DNA of 10,700 nucleotides. Source: Chloroflexi bacterium RBG_16_72_14 (lineage in GTDB: Bacteria; Chloroflexota; Limnocylindria; Limnocylindrales; CSP1-4). Below are positions 1-8,075 of this stretch, one piece after another (position 1 is the stretch's first letter; each line of letters opens with the position of its first letter). Position numbers and translations under genes: made by a program. The stretch is from positions 10,248 to 20,947 of the forward strand of contig MGOE01000127.1 in NCBI GenBank assembly GCA_001797035.1, in the 5' to 3' direction. Under the pieces are notes generated by a model. That model made no database searches and was not told the DNA's origin. It saw only the letters and a program-made list of their open reading frames with translations.

Positions 1-3000
1 GGCGGCGCCCCCGGATACGTGCGCCCGCTCGAGTCCGGCCGGCCGCTCCGGAGCGCCGTTGCGGCCGAGGAACTCGGTCCGATCGGCCGTCCACCACTTC
101 TGGCGCCCGCCCAGATCGAGGAACGCGACCCGGCCCCCGAACTCCGTGTTCCACGGGTTGCGGGCCAGGATTGCCCGGGTCTCCGGCTCGAGCTCGGTGA
201 CGATGTGAGGCGCGGCCGCGCCGCGCGACGGGCCCAGGACCCACTCCGCGTATGCGGTCACCGACAGCCGCCTTGCGCGGCCGGAGTGGTTGTCGATGGT
301 CAGGACCGAGACCTTGATCGACGCGTCGAGCGGCACGAACTGGACGAGGTCGAGCACGATGCCGTCGTGCACGTGCTCGAACCGGCTGTATCCGGGTCCG
401 TGTCGCGCGACGTACGTCGATTCGTCGATCCGGATCGGCAGCGCCGTGGGACCCCACAGCTCCCCGGTGTCGTCGTCGCGGACGTAGATCGCCTCCCCCG
501 TCGGGTCACCGACGGGGTCATTCGACCATGGCGTGAGCTGGTTCTCCCGGCTGTTCTCCGACCACGTGTAGCCGGAGCCGGACTCGGAGACCTGGAAGCC
601 GAACCCCGGGTTGGCGATGACGTTCAGCCACGGCGCGGGCGTCGATTGGCCCGGGCCGAGGATGGTGACGTACTCGCGTCCGCCGTCGGCGAAGCCACCC
701 AGGCCGTTGAAGAACTCGAGCTCCGGGCGCGGTACCGCGACGTCCGCCCGGACTGGCGCCGGGGCCGGTTGCGGCATAGGCGGCGGAACGATCCGGCTCG
801 GCCGCTCGAGCCGGATGACCTGGTCGGCGAGGCTTCCCCGCCGGCTCAGCAGGACGGCTCGGGCGGCCGCCTGGAGGAGTGTCCGGTCGTCGGTCGAGAG
901 CTGGTCGCCGCGCAGGATATGGACGCCGCCGTGGGCCTCGTGGTGCTCGTCGACCAGCCGGGATTGGCTCGTGCGCACGACGGTCTCCAGCGCATCCTGG
1001 AGATCCTGGGCGTACGACACGCCGTGCTCGTTGATGATGACGAGGTCGACGTCGAGCAGCTTCAGCCGCCAGTACTCGTGCGCCCGGAGCAACTGCCGGA
1101 CGATGTCGATGTCGGCGGCCTCGTCGATCCGCACGAGGACGATCGGCAGGTCGCCGGAAATCCCGTGTGCCCACAGCCCGGGCGCGCCGCGCTCGTTCCG
1201 GGCCAGCAGTGTGGCCGACGGCCGGAGTGTCGGGTCCGAGTAGAGGATCCGGTTGGCGAGGCGCTGGAAGAGGTGGGCCTCGTCCGCCTCGACGCCCAGG
1301 TGGTGGAGCTGGACCTGGGCCTGCGTCCAGGCGAGCGTCGCCGCCCGCTCGAAGGTCGCCGACTCGCGGTACTTGTCAGCGAGGTCCAGGACGTCTTCGC
1401 GAGACTCCGCGACGACGGTCGAGAAGATCGCGTGGGCGGTGGCGCCGGGCGCGAGCGACACGCGGCAGCGGAGGCTGAAGATCGGATCGAGCACCGCGCC
1501 GACCGTGTTCGACAGCGGGCGGCCGTCGATGACGGAGACCGGGGAACGGACCGACCGGCCGCGACCGAGAAACCGTGCGCGGTCGGTCTCGTACTGGATC
1601 ACCCCGGCAGCCTGACCCTCGACCGCCGCGACGTGGGCGGCCCAGACCTGGCGCTCATCGCGCGAGCGGGGTCGGCGGGTCGCCAGCAGCGCACCGATCT
1701 CCGGCGCGAACTCCGTCTGGACGAAGAGATTCTGGAAGGCCGGGTGCGCGACGTCGGCCGCCTGCGGCGCGAGAACGATCTCCGCGTACGACGTCAGCTC
1801 GATCTCCCGGCTGTGGGCGCCGAGATTGGTGAGCGACACGCGCCGGATCTCAGCGTCGTGCTCGGCCGACACGACGACCGTCAGGCCGGTCGCGATGGAG
1901 CCGTCGCGACGCGAGAACTCGGCGTGCTCCTCCGAGTAGCTGACGTCGTAGCTGTCCGCTCCCACCCCGCTCGGCTGGTGGCCGGCCGACCACACCGCGC
2001 CGGTGCGCGTGTCGCGCAGGAACAGGTAGCTGCCCCACGAGTCCCGGGTCACGTCCTCGCGCCAGCGCGTCACGGCGAGATCGCCCCACCGGCTGTAGCC
2101 GGATCCCGCGGCCGTGACCATGACCGCGTAGCGCCCGTTTGAGAGCAGGTGCGTCCGCGGCGTCGTGTCGTGCGGGGAGGTGAAGCGGCGGAGGACAGGC
2201 GGTACGAGATCGCGCACGTCGGCCGCGCTCTTCACCTCCTCGGCGCGTGGTCGGGCCACGAGGACATCGCGCGGCATGCGCTCCTGCAGCAGCAGTTCGG
2301 TCGCCTGGACGATCGGATCGGCGTGGAAGCGCTCGACCATCGCGTCGTCGTTGAGGACGTTGCCGATCGCCACCAGCGCCATGCCCTGGTGGTGTGCCAT
2401 GTAGCTCTTGACGACCGCGACCGATTCACCTTCGGGAAGTCGACGCCCCGTGTAGTCGAGCGCCTCTCGGAAGCCGTACGGCCCGTTCGCGCCGACATCG
2501 CTCAGTCGAGCGAAGTTCCGGACCGCGGCCTCGGGGTCGACCATCGCCCCGAGGGCGGTGGCGTACGGGGCCACCACGACGTCCTCGCTGAGACCACGCT
2601 TGAGGCCGAGGCCGGGTACACCGAAGCTCGAGTACTGGTACGTCCGCTCGAGGTCGCGCGCGTTGAACGCCGATTCGGAGATTCCCCACGGCACGCCGCG
2701 CTCGGCCGCGTAGGACATCTGACGCGCCACGACCAGGCTGTACGTCTGGTCCAGCAGGCTTCGCGGCGGCGCGTGCATCACGAGCGCTGGCATCAGGTAC
2801 TCGAACATCGACCCCGACCACGAGATGAGCGCCGAGCCGCGGCCGGTGGGCGTCAGCGCCCGACCGAGCCGGAACCAGTGCTCCGGGGCGACGTCGCCCT
2901 TGGCGATCGCGAGGAAGCTGGCGAGGCGGGCCTCTGACGCGAGCAGGTCGTAGTAACTGGGATCCAGCGTCCCATCCCTGACCCTGAAGCCGATCGAGAG

Positions 3001-6000
3001 GAGCTTGCGCGTGGGGTCGAACAGGAACCTGAAGTCCGTCTCCCGGAACAGCTGCTGCGCCTGGTCGGCGATACCCACGAGCCGCCGGGCGAGCATCACC
3101 GCGGCGGGGGCCTCGCCGTCGCGCCCCTCGCCGTCCGGGATCGGGACGCCGACGTCCCGCAGGTGGCTGTCGATCGTGCCGCGCACCGCGTCGGCCCAGG
3201 TCACGAGCTCGGTCTCCGCTTCCTCCCCGCGTTCGGCGGTGAGGGCAGCCGCGACATCGGCGAGCGTCCCGGCGTGGCCCGCGAGCGCGTCCAGGCGCGC
3301 GGCCCACGCCACGGTCGTCGCGGGGGGCTCCCCCAGTCGCTCGAGTGGCTCGAGGGCCTCGTCGAGTTGCCGCCGGGTGGTCGTCTGTGTCCGTCGCTCG
3401 TCGCCGATCGCGGCGGCCGCCTCGCGCGTCATCTGGATCGCATCGTCGATCCCGGCGAGCGCAGTCTCAGCCGGGAGCGGTCGGTCGAGCATCTCCCGGC
3501 AGGCGCTCGACAGCACGACGAGCGCGGCACACAGGTTGCCGCTGTCGACCGACGACACGTACGCGGGCTCGAGCGGCTCGAGGTCGCGCGTGTCGTACCA
3601 GTTGTAGAGGTGCCCGTGGAAGCGTCGCAGGCTGCCGACGGTGGCGAGCGTCGCCTCGAGCCGCTCGACCATCTCGAGCGTCCCGATCCAGCCGAAGTCG
3701 CGGGCCGTGACGGTCGACAGGAGGTACATCCCGATGTTCGTCGGCGAGGTGCGATGGCTGACGACGGGCTCGGGCTCCTCCTGGAAGTTGTCGGGCGGGA
3801 GGGCGTGGTCCTCCGGGCCGACGAACGTCTCGAAGAACCGCCAGGTTCGGCGGGCGATCCGTCGGAGCGCGCCGGCGTCGGCTGCCGAGAGGTGCCGGCC
3901 GGCCGATTCGGCGGGTGGCACGCTGACCCACCGGGCGATGGCCGGCGCGGCCAGCCAGAGGACGACGAGGGGCAGCGCGAGCGGGGCCGCCGCCGGCTTG
4001 AGCACAACAACAAGGGTGCCGACGACGACGGCGATGGCCACGCCGCCGGCCATCCGCCGGTAGAACCCGGCCAGATCGTGGTTCAGGCTCGCCTTGGTCT
4101 GCGACGCGGTGGTCCACTCGAGAAGGTTGCGGCGAGTGATCCACAGGCGCGCCAGCGTCCGCCCGATCGCGTCCGCCATGAGCGCCGCCTGGTGGGCGAG
4201 GAAGGTCAGGCCGAGGGCAACGTGGGCGGCCGCGAGGGCGATGTCGGCGCCGACGGCCCGCAGGTGGCTGCGCTTCGAGATGCCCCGCCGGGCAGGTAGC
4301 AGGCCCGCCACGACTGGCAGCGCGGCGGTAATGATCATGGCGGCGAGGACGAACCCGGTCCACACTTCGGCCGGGGCGGAGGGCACCGTCCACGCCGCGA
4401 CGAGCGTGGCCACGGTCAACGGGGCGGACAGCGTCCGGCGCAGGTTGTCGACCATCTTCCATCCGGCGATGCCCGGGAGATGAGTCCTGCTTCGCCGGCC
4501 CGTCGCGTCGCGTGCGCGGCCCAGGATCCAGGGCAGCAGCTGCCAGTCCCCCCGCGCCCAGCGGTGCTCGCGGGCGGCGGCCTCCAGGTAGTGAGATGGA
4601 TACTCGTCGAACAGCTCGATCTCGGTCACGAGCCCGGCCCGGGCAAACGTGCCCTCGAACAGGTCGTGGCTCAGGAGCGCGTTCTCGGGCACCCGGCCCG
4701 CCATCGCCCGCTCAAATGCATCAAGGTCGTAGATCCCCTTGCCGGTATAGCTCCCCTCGCCGAACAGGTCCTGGTAGACGTCCGACACCGCGGACGCGTA
4801 GGGGTCGATCCCGGCCGACCCGGAGTGGATCCGCTGGAACAGCGACGCGGCCCGCTCGGCGGGGAGGGTCGGCGTGATCCTCGGCTGGAGGATCCCGTAG
4901 CCGTGGGTGACCCACCCGGTGCCCGGGTCGAAGCTCGGCCGGTTGAGCGGATGGGCGATCGTCCCGACGAGTCGCGCGACGGCGCCACGCGGCAGCTTCG
5001 TGTCGGCGTCGAGGGTGACGACGTAGCGCACGCCGGCCGGCGGTGTGGACGAGGGGCGCCCCGGGGTCAGGATGTCCGTCGCGGTCGATCCGCGCAGGAG
5101 CGCGTTCAGCTCGTGCAGCTTGCCGCGCTTGCGCTCCCAGCCCATCCAGCGGCCTTCGGCCTCGTTCCAGCGACGCCTCCGATGGAAGAGCAGGAAGCGA
5201 GCACCTCCGCCGGGGGCTTCGCCGTAGCGGGCGTTGAGGCGGTCGATCGCTGCGGCCGCGGTCGAGAGCAGCTCGTCGTCGCCCGGGACGCTCTCGGTCG
5301 GCGCGTCGCACCAATCGGACAACAGGGCGAACCTGAGATCGCCCTCGGAGTTCGCGAGGTAGTGGATCTCGAGACGGTTCGCCTGCTCCTCGACCTCCGC
5401 CTCGCTGGTCAGGAGCGTTGGCACCACGATCAGCGTCCGGAGCGCGGACGGCACCCCATCAGTCAGCTCGAGACGGGGAAGCCGCATCGGGCCGACGACG
5501 TCGGTGACGATCCGGTTGATCAGCGCGATCGCCAGGTCGGAGGCGGGCGCGAAGGCAAGGATCGCGAGGGTAAGCAGTGCCGGTCCGGTCGCGCCGCCCC
5601 GATCTGACAGGACGAGCGGCACCGCGAGGATCAGCGCCGCGACCAGCGCCAGCGTGCCGACGTAGGCCGGCGTGCCGGCGGCGGCATAGGCGCGTCGCAG
5701 CCGCCCGGCCAGGGGTACCCGAACGTTGAGCGCGCGCTCGAACGCTGGCCGACCGTTGGAGATCAGGTAGTAGCCGGGATCGACGACGCCTCCCTGGACG
5801 GCAACGGTCGGGCCGCCGGGGCCGCCGGGACCGCCGGGTTCGGCGGCGCCTTCCGCCGCCATGACGGCGCTTCGGGCGACCTCGAGTTCGGTCTGCCCCG
5901 AGCCCCGCGCGAGCGCTTCAACCGCATGTCGGTAGCGATCACGCGTGGCGAAATCCATGCCCGCGAACAAGCCGTGCGCCTGAAGGACCTCGTCGACCAG

Positions 6001-6966
6001 GCTCACGCTCTCGACGAACTGGGCCCAGTCAAACCAGGAGATCAGGCGCATGCTCGTGATCACGTTCCGAACGGTCGCGTTCATCGCGGCCTGCCGCTGG
6101 TGCTCCGTCCGGACGGTTTCCTCTGCCGTCGTGCCCTGCGCGGCGAGGATCTCCTCCAGCCAGCCGAGCGCGGGCGTCACGGCCGGGTCCTGGTCGCGCA
6201 AGCGCTGGAATAGCTGGACTCGACCGGACGTCGGCAGCGTCGCGTCGGTGAGCCGGCGCAGGGCGGCCGCGGCGACTTCGGGGCTGTCGTCGCCGATCCC
6301 GAGCAGGCTGTCGGCCAGCTCGTCCGCTCGCTGCCGCGCCGCTCGACTTCCCACGATCCGCCCCGCAAGGCGCCGGAGGTTCTCGACGAGGATGATCCGC
6401 AGGCTGATCGCAACCGCCCACAGCTCGCCGAGAGTCAGCGGCTCCACCTCCTGGTAGGCGCGCACCATGCGGCGCAGGCTCTCGGTGTCGAAGCGGCTGT
6501 CCGTGTGCGCGACGTAGGCCCACGCGAGACCCAGGACGCGCGGGTAGCCTTCGAGATGCCCCGCGGCAAGCTTGGGCAACTCGCGGTAGTAGTTCGCCGG
6601 CAGGTCGTCGCGGATCTCGCGGAGCTGCTCGTCGACGATGTGGAAGTTGTCGACGAGCCATTCCGCGGCCGGCGTGATCGAGCGTTCCTCCCGGATCGCC
6701 CCCGCGAGTGTCCGGTAGGACGCCAGGAGGACGCGGCCGTTCTCGGCGACGCGCGGCCGGATCGCGCGTCCGCGGCGAGGCTCGTGCGTGATCGCCTGGG
6801 CGGCGGCGAGCGACCGGGCATGCTGCTCGAGACGCTCGACGCTGAACAACTCCGAGACGATCGGCTCGTCGAGGTTGTCGAGCAGGCCGGCCGGCCGGCG
6901 AACCGGCCCGCGAACCGGCGCGCGCACCCGGATCGGCCGGCCCCGCGGAGGTTGGATCGATCGCAC
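1..6966 (-). CDS. ndvB: Cyclic beta-1,2-glucan synthase (NdvB/ChvB/Cgs-like), 3' end outside window
   Basis: This membrane glycosyltransferase is predicted to make cyclic beta-1,2-glucan from UDP-glucose. The frame is open for 2,322 codons to the window edge with no stop. Residues 1-430 are the soluble N-terminal region, including a family-typical stretch ELFSVERLEQHA and a Gly/Pro linker near 375-386. Membrane helices lie at about 436-455 and 463-483. The GT84/GT2-like domain follows, with DAD at 653-655, HDLFEG at 767-772 and the acceptor motif REHRW at 799-803 leading into GDWQ. More helices lie at about 850-889, 903-930 and 974-1009. The glycoamylase/GH189-like region (about 1040-1560) contains WYDTR at 1123, SMFEY near 1387 and YMAHHQGM near 1523. 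Two GH94-type beta-sandwich regions begin near 1607 and 2082. Family members are about 2,800-2,900 residues, so roughly 500 residues, including most of the GH94 barrel, should lie off the left edge. The start is taken as GTG at 6966: an in-frame TGA lies about 60 bp upstream and no ATG occurs early. GTG at 6927 is an alternative. No Shine-Dalgarno sequence is evident. Confidence 0.93.
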   Translation of the reverse strand, partial: MRSIQPPRGRPIRVRAPVRGPVRRPAGLLDNLDEPIVSELFSVERLEQHARSLAAAQAITHEPRRGRAIRPRVAENGRVLLASYRTLAGAIREERSITPAAEWLVDNFHIVDEQLREIRDDLPANYYRELPKLAAGHLEGYPRVLGLAWAYVAHTDSRFDTESLRRMVRAYQEVEPLTLGELWAVAISLRIILVENLRRLAGRIVGSRAARQRADELADSLLGIGDDSPEVAAAALRRLTDATLPTSGRVQLFQRLRDQDPAVTPALGWLEEILAAQGTTAEETVRTEHQRQAAMNATVRNVITSMRLISWFDWAQFVESVSLVDEVLQAHGLFAGMDFATRDRYRHAVEALARGSGQTELEVARSAVMAAEGAAEPGGPGGPGGPTVAVQGGVVDPGYYLISNGRPAFERALNVRVPLAGRLRRAYAAAGTPAYVGTLALVAALILAVPLVLSDRGGATGPALLTLAILAFAPASDLAIALINRIVTDVVGPMRLPRLELTDGVPSALRTLIVVPTLLTSEAEVEEQANRLEIHYLANSEGDLRFALLSDWCDAPTESVPGDDELLSTAAAAIDRLNARYGEAPGGGARFLLFHRRRRWNEAEGRWMGWERKRGKLHELNALLRGSTATDILTPGRPSSTPPAGVRYVVTLDADTKLPRGAVARLVGTIAHPLNRPSFDPGTGWVTHGYGILQPRITPTLPAERAASLFQRIHSGSAGIDPYASAVSDVYQDLFGEGSYTGKGIYDLDAFERAMAGRVPENALLSHDLFEGTFARAGLVTEIELFDEYPSHYLEAAAREHRWARGDWQLLPWILGRARDATGRRSRTHLPGIAGWKMVDNLRRTLSAPLTVATLVAAWTVPSAPAEVWTGFVLAAMIITAALPVVAGLLPARRGISKRSHLRAVGADIALAAAHVALGLTFLAHQAALMADAIGRTLARLWITRRNLLEWTTASQTKASLNHDLAGFYRRMAGGVAIAVVVGTLVVVLKPAAAPLALPLVVLWLAAPAIARWVSVPPAESAGRHLSAADAGALRRIARRTWRFFETFVGPEDHALPPDNFQEEPEPVVSHRTSPTNIGMYLLSTVTARDFGWIGTLEMVERLEATLATVGSLRRFHGHLYNWYDTRDLEPLEPAYVSSVDSGNLCAALVVLSSACREMLDRPLPAETALAGIDDAIQMTREAAAAIGDERRTQTTTRRQLDEALEPLERLGEPPATTVAWAARLDALAGHAGTLADVAAALTAERGEEAETELVTWADAVRGTIDSHLRDVGVPIPDGEGRDGEAPAAVMLARRLVGIADQAQQLFRETDFRFLFDPTRKLLSIGFRVRDGTLDPSYYDLLASEARLASFLAIAKGDVAPEHWFRLGRALTPTGRGSALISWSGSMFEYLMPALVMHAPPRSLLDQTYSLVVARQMSYAAERGVPWGISESAFNARDLERTYQYSSFGVPGLGLKRGLSEDVVVAPYATALGAMVDPEAAVRNFARLSDVGANGPYGFREALDYTGRRLPEGESVAVVKSYMAHHQGMALVAIGNVLNDDAMVERFHADPIVQATELLLQERMPRDVLVARPRAEEVKSAADVRDLVPPVLRRFTSPHDTTPRTHLLSNGRYAVMVTAAGSGYSRWGDLAVTRWREDVTRDSWGSYLFLRDTRTGAVWSAGHQPSGVGADSYDVSYSEEHAEFSRRDGSIATGLTVVVSAEHDAEIRRVSLTNLGAHSREIELTSYAEIVLAPQAADVAHPAFQNLFVQTEFAPEIGALLATRRPRSRDERQVWAAHVAAVEGQAAGVIQYETDRARFLGRGRSVRSPVSVIDGRPLSNTVGAVLDPIFSLRCRVSLAPGATAHAIFSTVVAESREDVLDLADKYRESATFERAATLAWTQAQVQLHHLGVEADEAHLFQRLANRILYSDPTLRPSATLLARNERGAPGLWAHGISGDLPIVLVRIDEAADIDIVRQLLRAHEYWRLKLLDVDLVIINEHGVSYAQDLQDALETVVRTSQSRLVDEHHEAHGGVHILRGDQLSTDDRTLLQAAARAVLLSRRGSLADQVIRLERPSRIVPPPMPQPAPAPVRADVAVPRPELEFFNGLGGFADGGREYVTILGPGQSTPAPWLNVIANPGFGFQVSESGSGYTWSENSRENQLTPWSNDPVGDPTGEAIYVRDDDTGELWGPTALPIRIDESTYVARHGPGYSRFEHVHDGIVLDLVQFVPLDASIKVSVLTIDNHSGRARRLSVTAYAEWVLGPSRGAAAPHIVTELEPETRAILARNPWNTEFGGRVAFLDLGGRQKWWTADRTEFLGRNGAPERPAGLERAHVSGGAA

Positions 6967-7126
6967 CTGCGAACAATCATACGGGCGCCGAGCCGATGCC
7001 GTGCGTTGGCGCGCCTGAGCGGGTCACCTGTTGTCTGGGACCTGTTCGGGTAGAGGGCACCCGGCGCAGCCCGCCGCGCGCCGCCGGCTGTCCGTGCGCA
7101 TCCGCGCCTCCCACTTGGTCGCTACG
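6967..7126. other. Intergenic spacer between glucan synthase and endonuclease V-like gene
   Basis: This 160 bp spacer holds no supported gene. It contains a GC-only inverted repeat, CCGGCG at 7061-7066 with CGCCGG at 7082-7087, which could fold in the transcript of the endonuclease V-like gene. There is no T-tract after it, so it is at best a weak terminator. The possible -10 box of the glucan synthase gene is at its left end. The spacing argues against tight translational coupling of the two flanking genes. Confidence 0.4.
6976..6981 (-). promoter_or_regulatory. Putative -10 box (TATGAT) of the glucan synthase gene
   Basis: On the minus strand TATGAT lies 9 nt before the GTG at 6966, in a short AT-richer patch of otherwise very GC-rich DNA. 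It matches the sigma-70-type -10 consensus at five of six positions. No convincing -35 hexamer is present 16-18 nt upstream. A transcript started from it would begin within a few bases of the GTG, so the message would be leaderless or nearly so. That would fit the lack of a Shine-Dalgarno sequence. The call is inferred from the sequence alone. Confidence 0.3.
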
Positions 7127-7849
7127 TCAACCTCGAACCGGCGGCGTCGCCCGCGCGAGACGGGCTGCCTGGCGGGCGATCCGCAGCGGCAGCGGCGTGC
7201 GCCAGCGGGGCGTCAGCCACAGGAGGAGCTCGATCGCCTGCTCGGGATTGATCCGCCAGCCCGGATGTGCCACGAGGGGGCGGGTGCCGGGCCACGTCCT
7301 GACCCACGAGGCGACGATCTCGTCGCCGATCCGCAGCGGACTCGTGGCACCACGCCGGTCCTCGGGCGACGCGCCGCTCGCGAGCAGCGGCCGGTTCGTG
7401 ACGCCGATGCTCGGTAGGCCCAAACGCGCCCCCAAGTGCAGCGCCAGTCCGGCGCGGCGCGGGTGATCGCGGCCGGTCGCGTTCACCACGAGGAGATCCG
7501 GCGCCGCCGGCAGGGAGCGCAGCGCAGCCTCCAGCAGCGAGCCCTCGCGCAGGGCGAGCAGGCCGGGTTCGTACCGCGCCTCCGCCAGCCCACGCACGAT
7601 GCTCGTCGCGAGATCGCCCTCCGCACCGACCAGGCAGGCGGCTGCCCAGCTGCGGTCTCCAGCGACACCTGGCCCAGATCGGCCGCGCTCGAAGCACACG
7701 AAACACGCGGCGACGCGACCCATGTTCGCCGGCGTTGGCCACGGCGTGGTCGTCGCGTAGGCCAGCTCGTCCTGAACCGCGGCGAGTTCCTCGGCATTCG
7801 TCGGCCAGGGAGGCGCTGGGGGCGGCCAGCCCTTTCGGTCGTGCGTCAT
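7127..7849 (-). CDS. Divergent endonuclease V (Nfi) family protein, possibly non-canonical active site
   Basis: The 240-residue product has the length and motif order of endonuclease V, which nicks DNA (or RNA) 3' of deoxyinosine/inosine in an RNase H-like fold. Visible family segments are AEELAAVQDELA (19-30), YEPGLLALREG (93-103), the HPRR-G-LALHLG stretch (129-140), PSIGV (146-150) and a C-terminal segment reading HPGWRI. The glutamate matching Thermotoga E89 is kept (E102). The first metal-binding Asp (D43 in Thermotoga) aligns with F50 inside ACFVCFERG, the second (D110) with N123 in VVNATG, and the conserved Lys of GVAK with N152. The wedge motif PYIP reads RYEP. I infer a divergent subfamily whose inosine-specific activity is uncertain. 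The start ATG at 7849 fits the family N-terminus; only a weak GGGG lies upstream. It is on the same strand as the glucan synthase but 160 bp from it. Confidence 0.82.
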   Translation of the reverse strand: MTHDRKGWPPPAPPWPTNAEELAAVQDELAYATTTPWPTPANMGRVAACFVCFERGRSGPGVAGDRSWAAACLVGAEGDLATSIVRGLAEARYEPGLLALREGSLLEAALRSLPAAPDLLVVNATGRDHPRRAGLALHLGARLGLPSIGVTNRPLLASGASPEDRRGATSPLRIGDEIVASWVRTWPGTRPLVAHPGWRINPEQAIELLLWLTPRWRTPLPLRIARQAARLARATPPVRG

Positions 7850-8047
7850 TCACGTTCCAGCCCCACACCCCTCGGTCGTCGAAGGCCCACAAATCCCGAT
7901 CGGTGCCGTGGGCGCGATGGGTGCCTGGTCGGGCGGGGCATGACGTAGCGGGACCTGCGCTCGTCCGCGCCACCTCGGGTGCCCAGCGAACGACCGGATG
8001 AGCGCCTCCGGAGACGGCTGCTGGAACGCGCGATGCTTGACCGGCAA
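7850..8047 (-). other. Possible small ORF abutting the endonuclease V-like start (weak)
   Basis: The 226 bp between the EF-Tu-like gene and the endonuclease V-like gene has no confident gene. One minus-strand frame is open for 65 codons from a TTG at 8047, and its TGA (7852-7850) directly precedes the ATG at 7849. The first half has coding-like G/C third positions (PSPEALIRSFAGHPRW). The second half is Pro/Gly-rich and unconvincing, and no Shine-Dalgarno sequence sits at a proper distance from the TTG. It may be a leader ORF, a decayed gene end or chance. No family is recognised. Confidence 0.15.
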
Positions 8048-8075
8048 CTCCCGCTGCAGCAGGTCTCCTGGCGCC

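Noticed and set aside
19..2142. Plus-strand open frame of 707 codons opposite the glucan synthase
   Set aside because: It is a mirror of the real minus-strand frame in high-GC DNA. Its product is Arg/Asp/Val-rich with no family features, while the opposite strand gives a coherent GH94-type and glycoamylase-like protein.
2149..5607. Further long plus-strand frames (2149-2937, 3163-4299, 4480-5607)
   Set aside because: All lie antisense to recognisable glucan synthase domains and have compositionally biased, Arg/Gly-rich translations.
6029..6980. Two other minus-strand frames over the start of the glucan synthase, one with an ATG at 6976 or 6980
   Set aside because: They are Arg/Ser/Pro-rich and end early. 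The third minus-strand frame matches the family N-terminus and continues through the whole gene.
7122..7973. 283-codon minus-strand frame overlapping the endonuclease V-like gene
   Set aside because: It is longer but is Arg/Gly-rich across the region where the other frame shows endonuclease V motifs. Its odd Trp-rich head (LWAFDDRGVWGWNV) lies just upstream of the true start and is not matched to anything.
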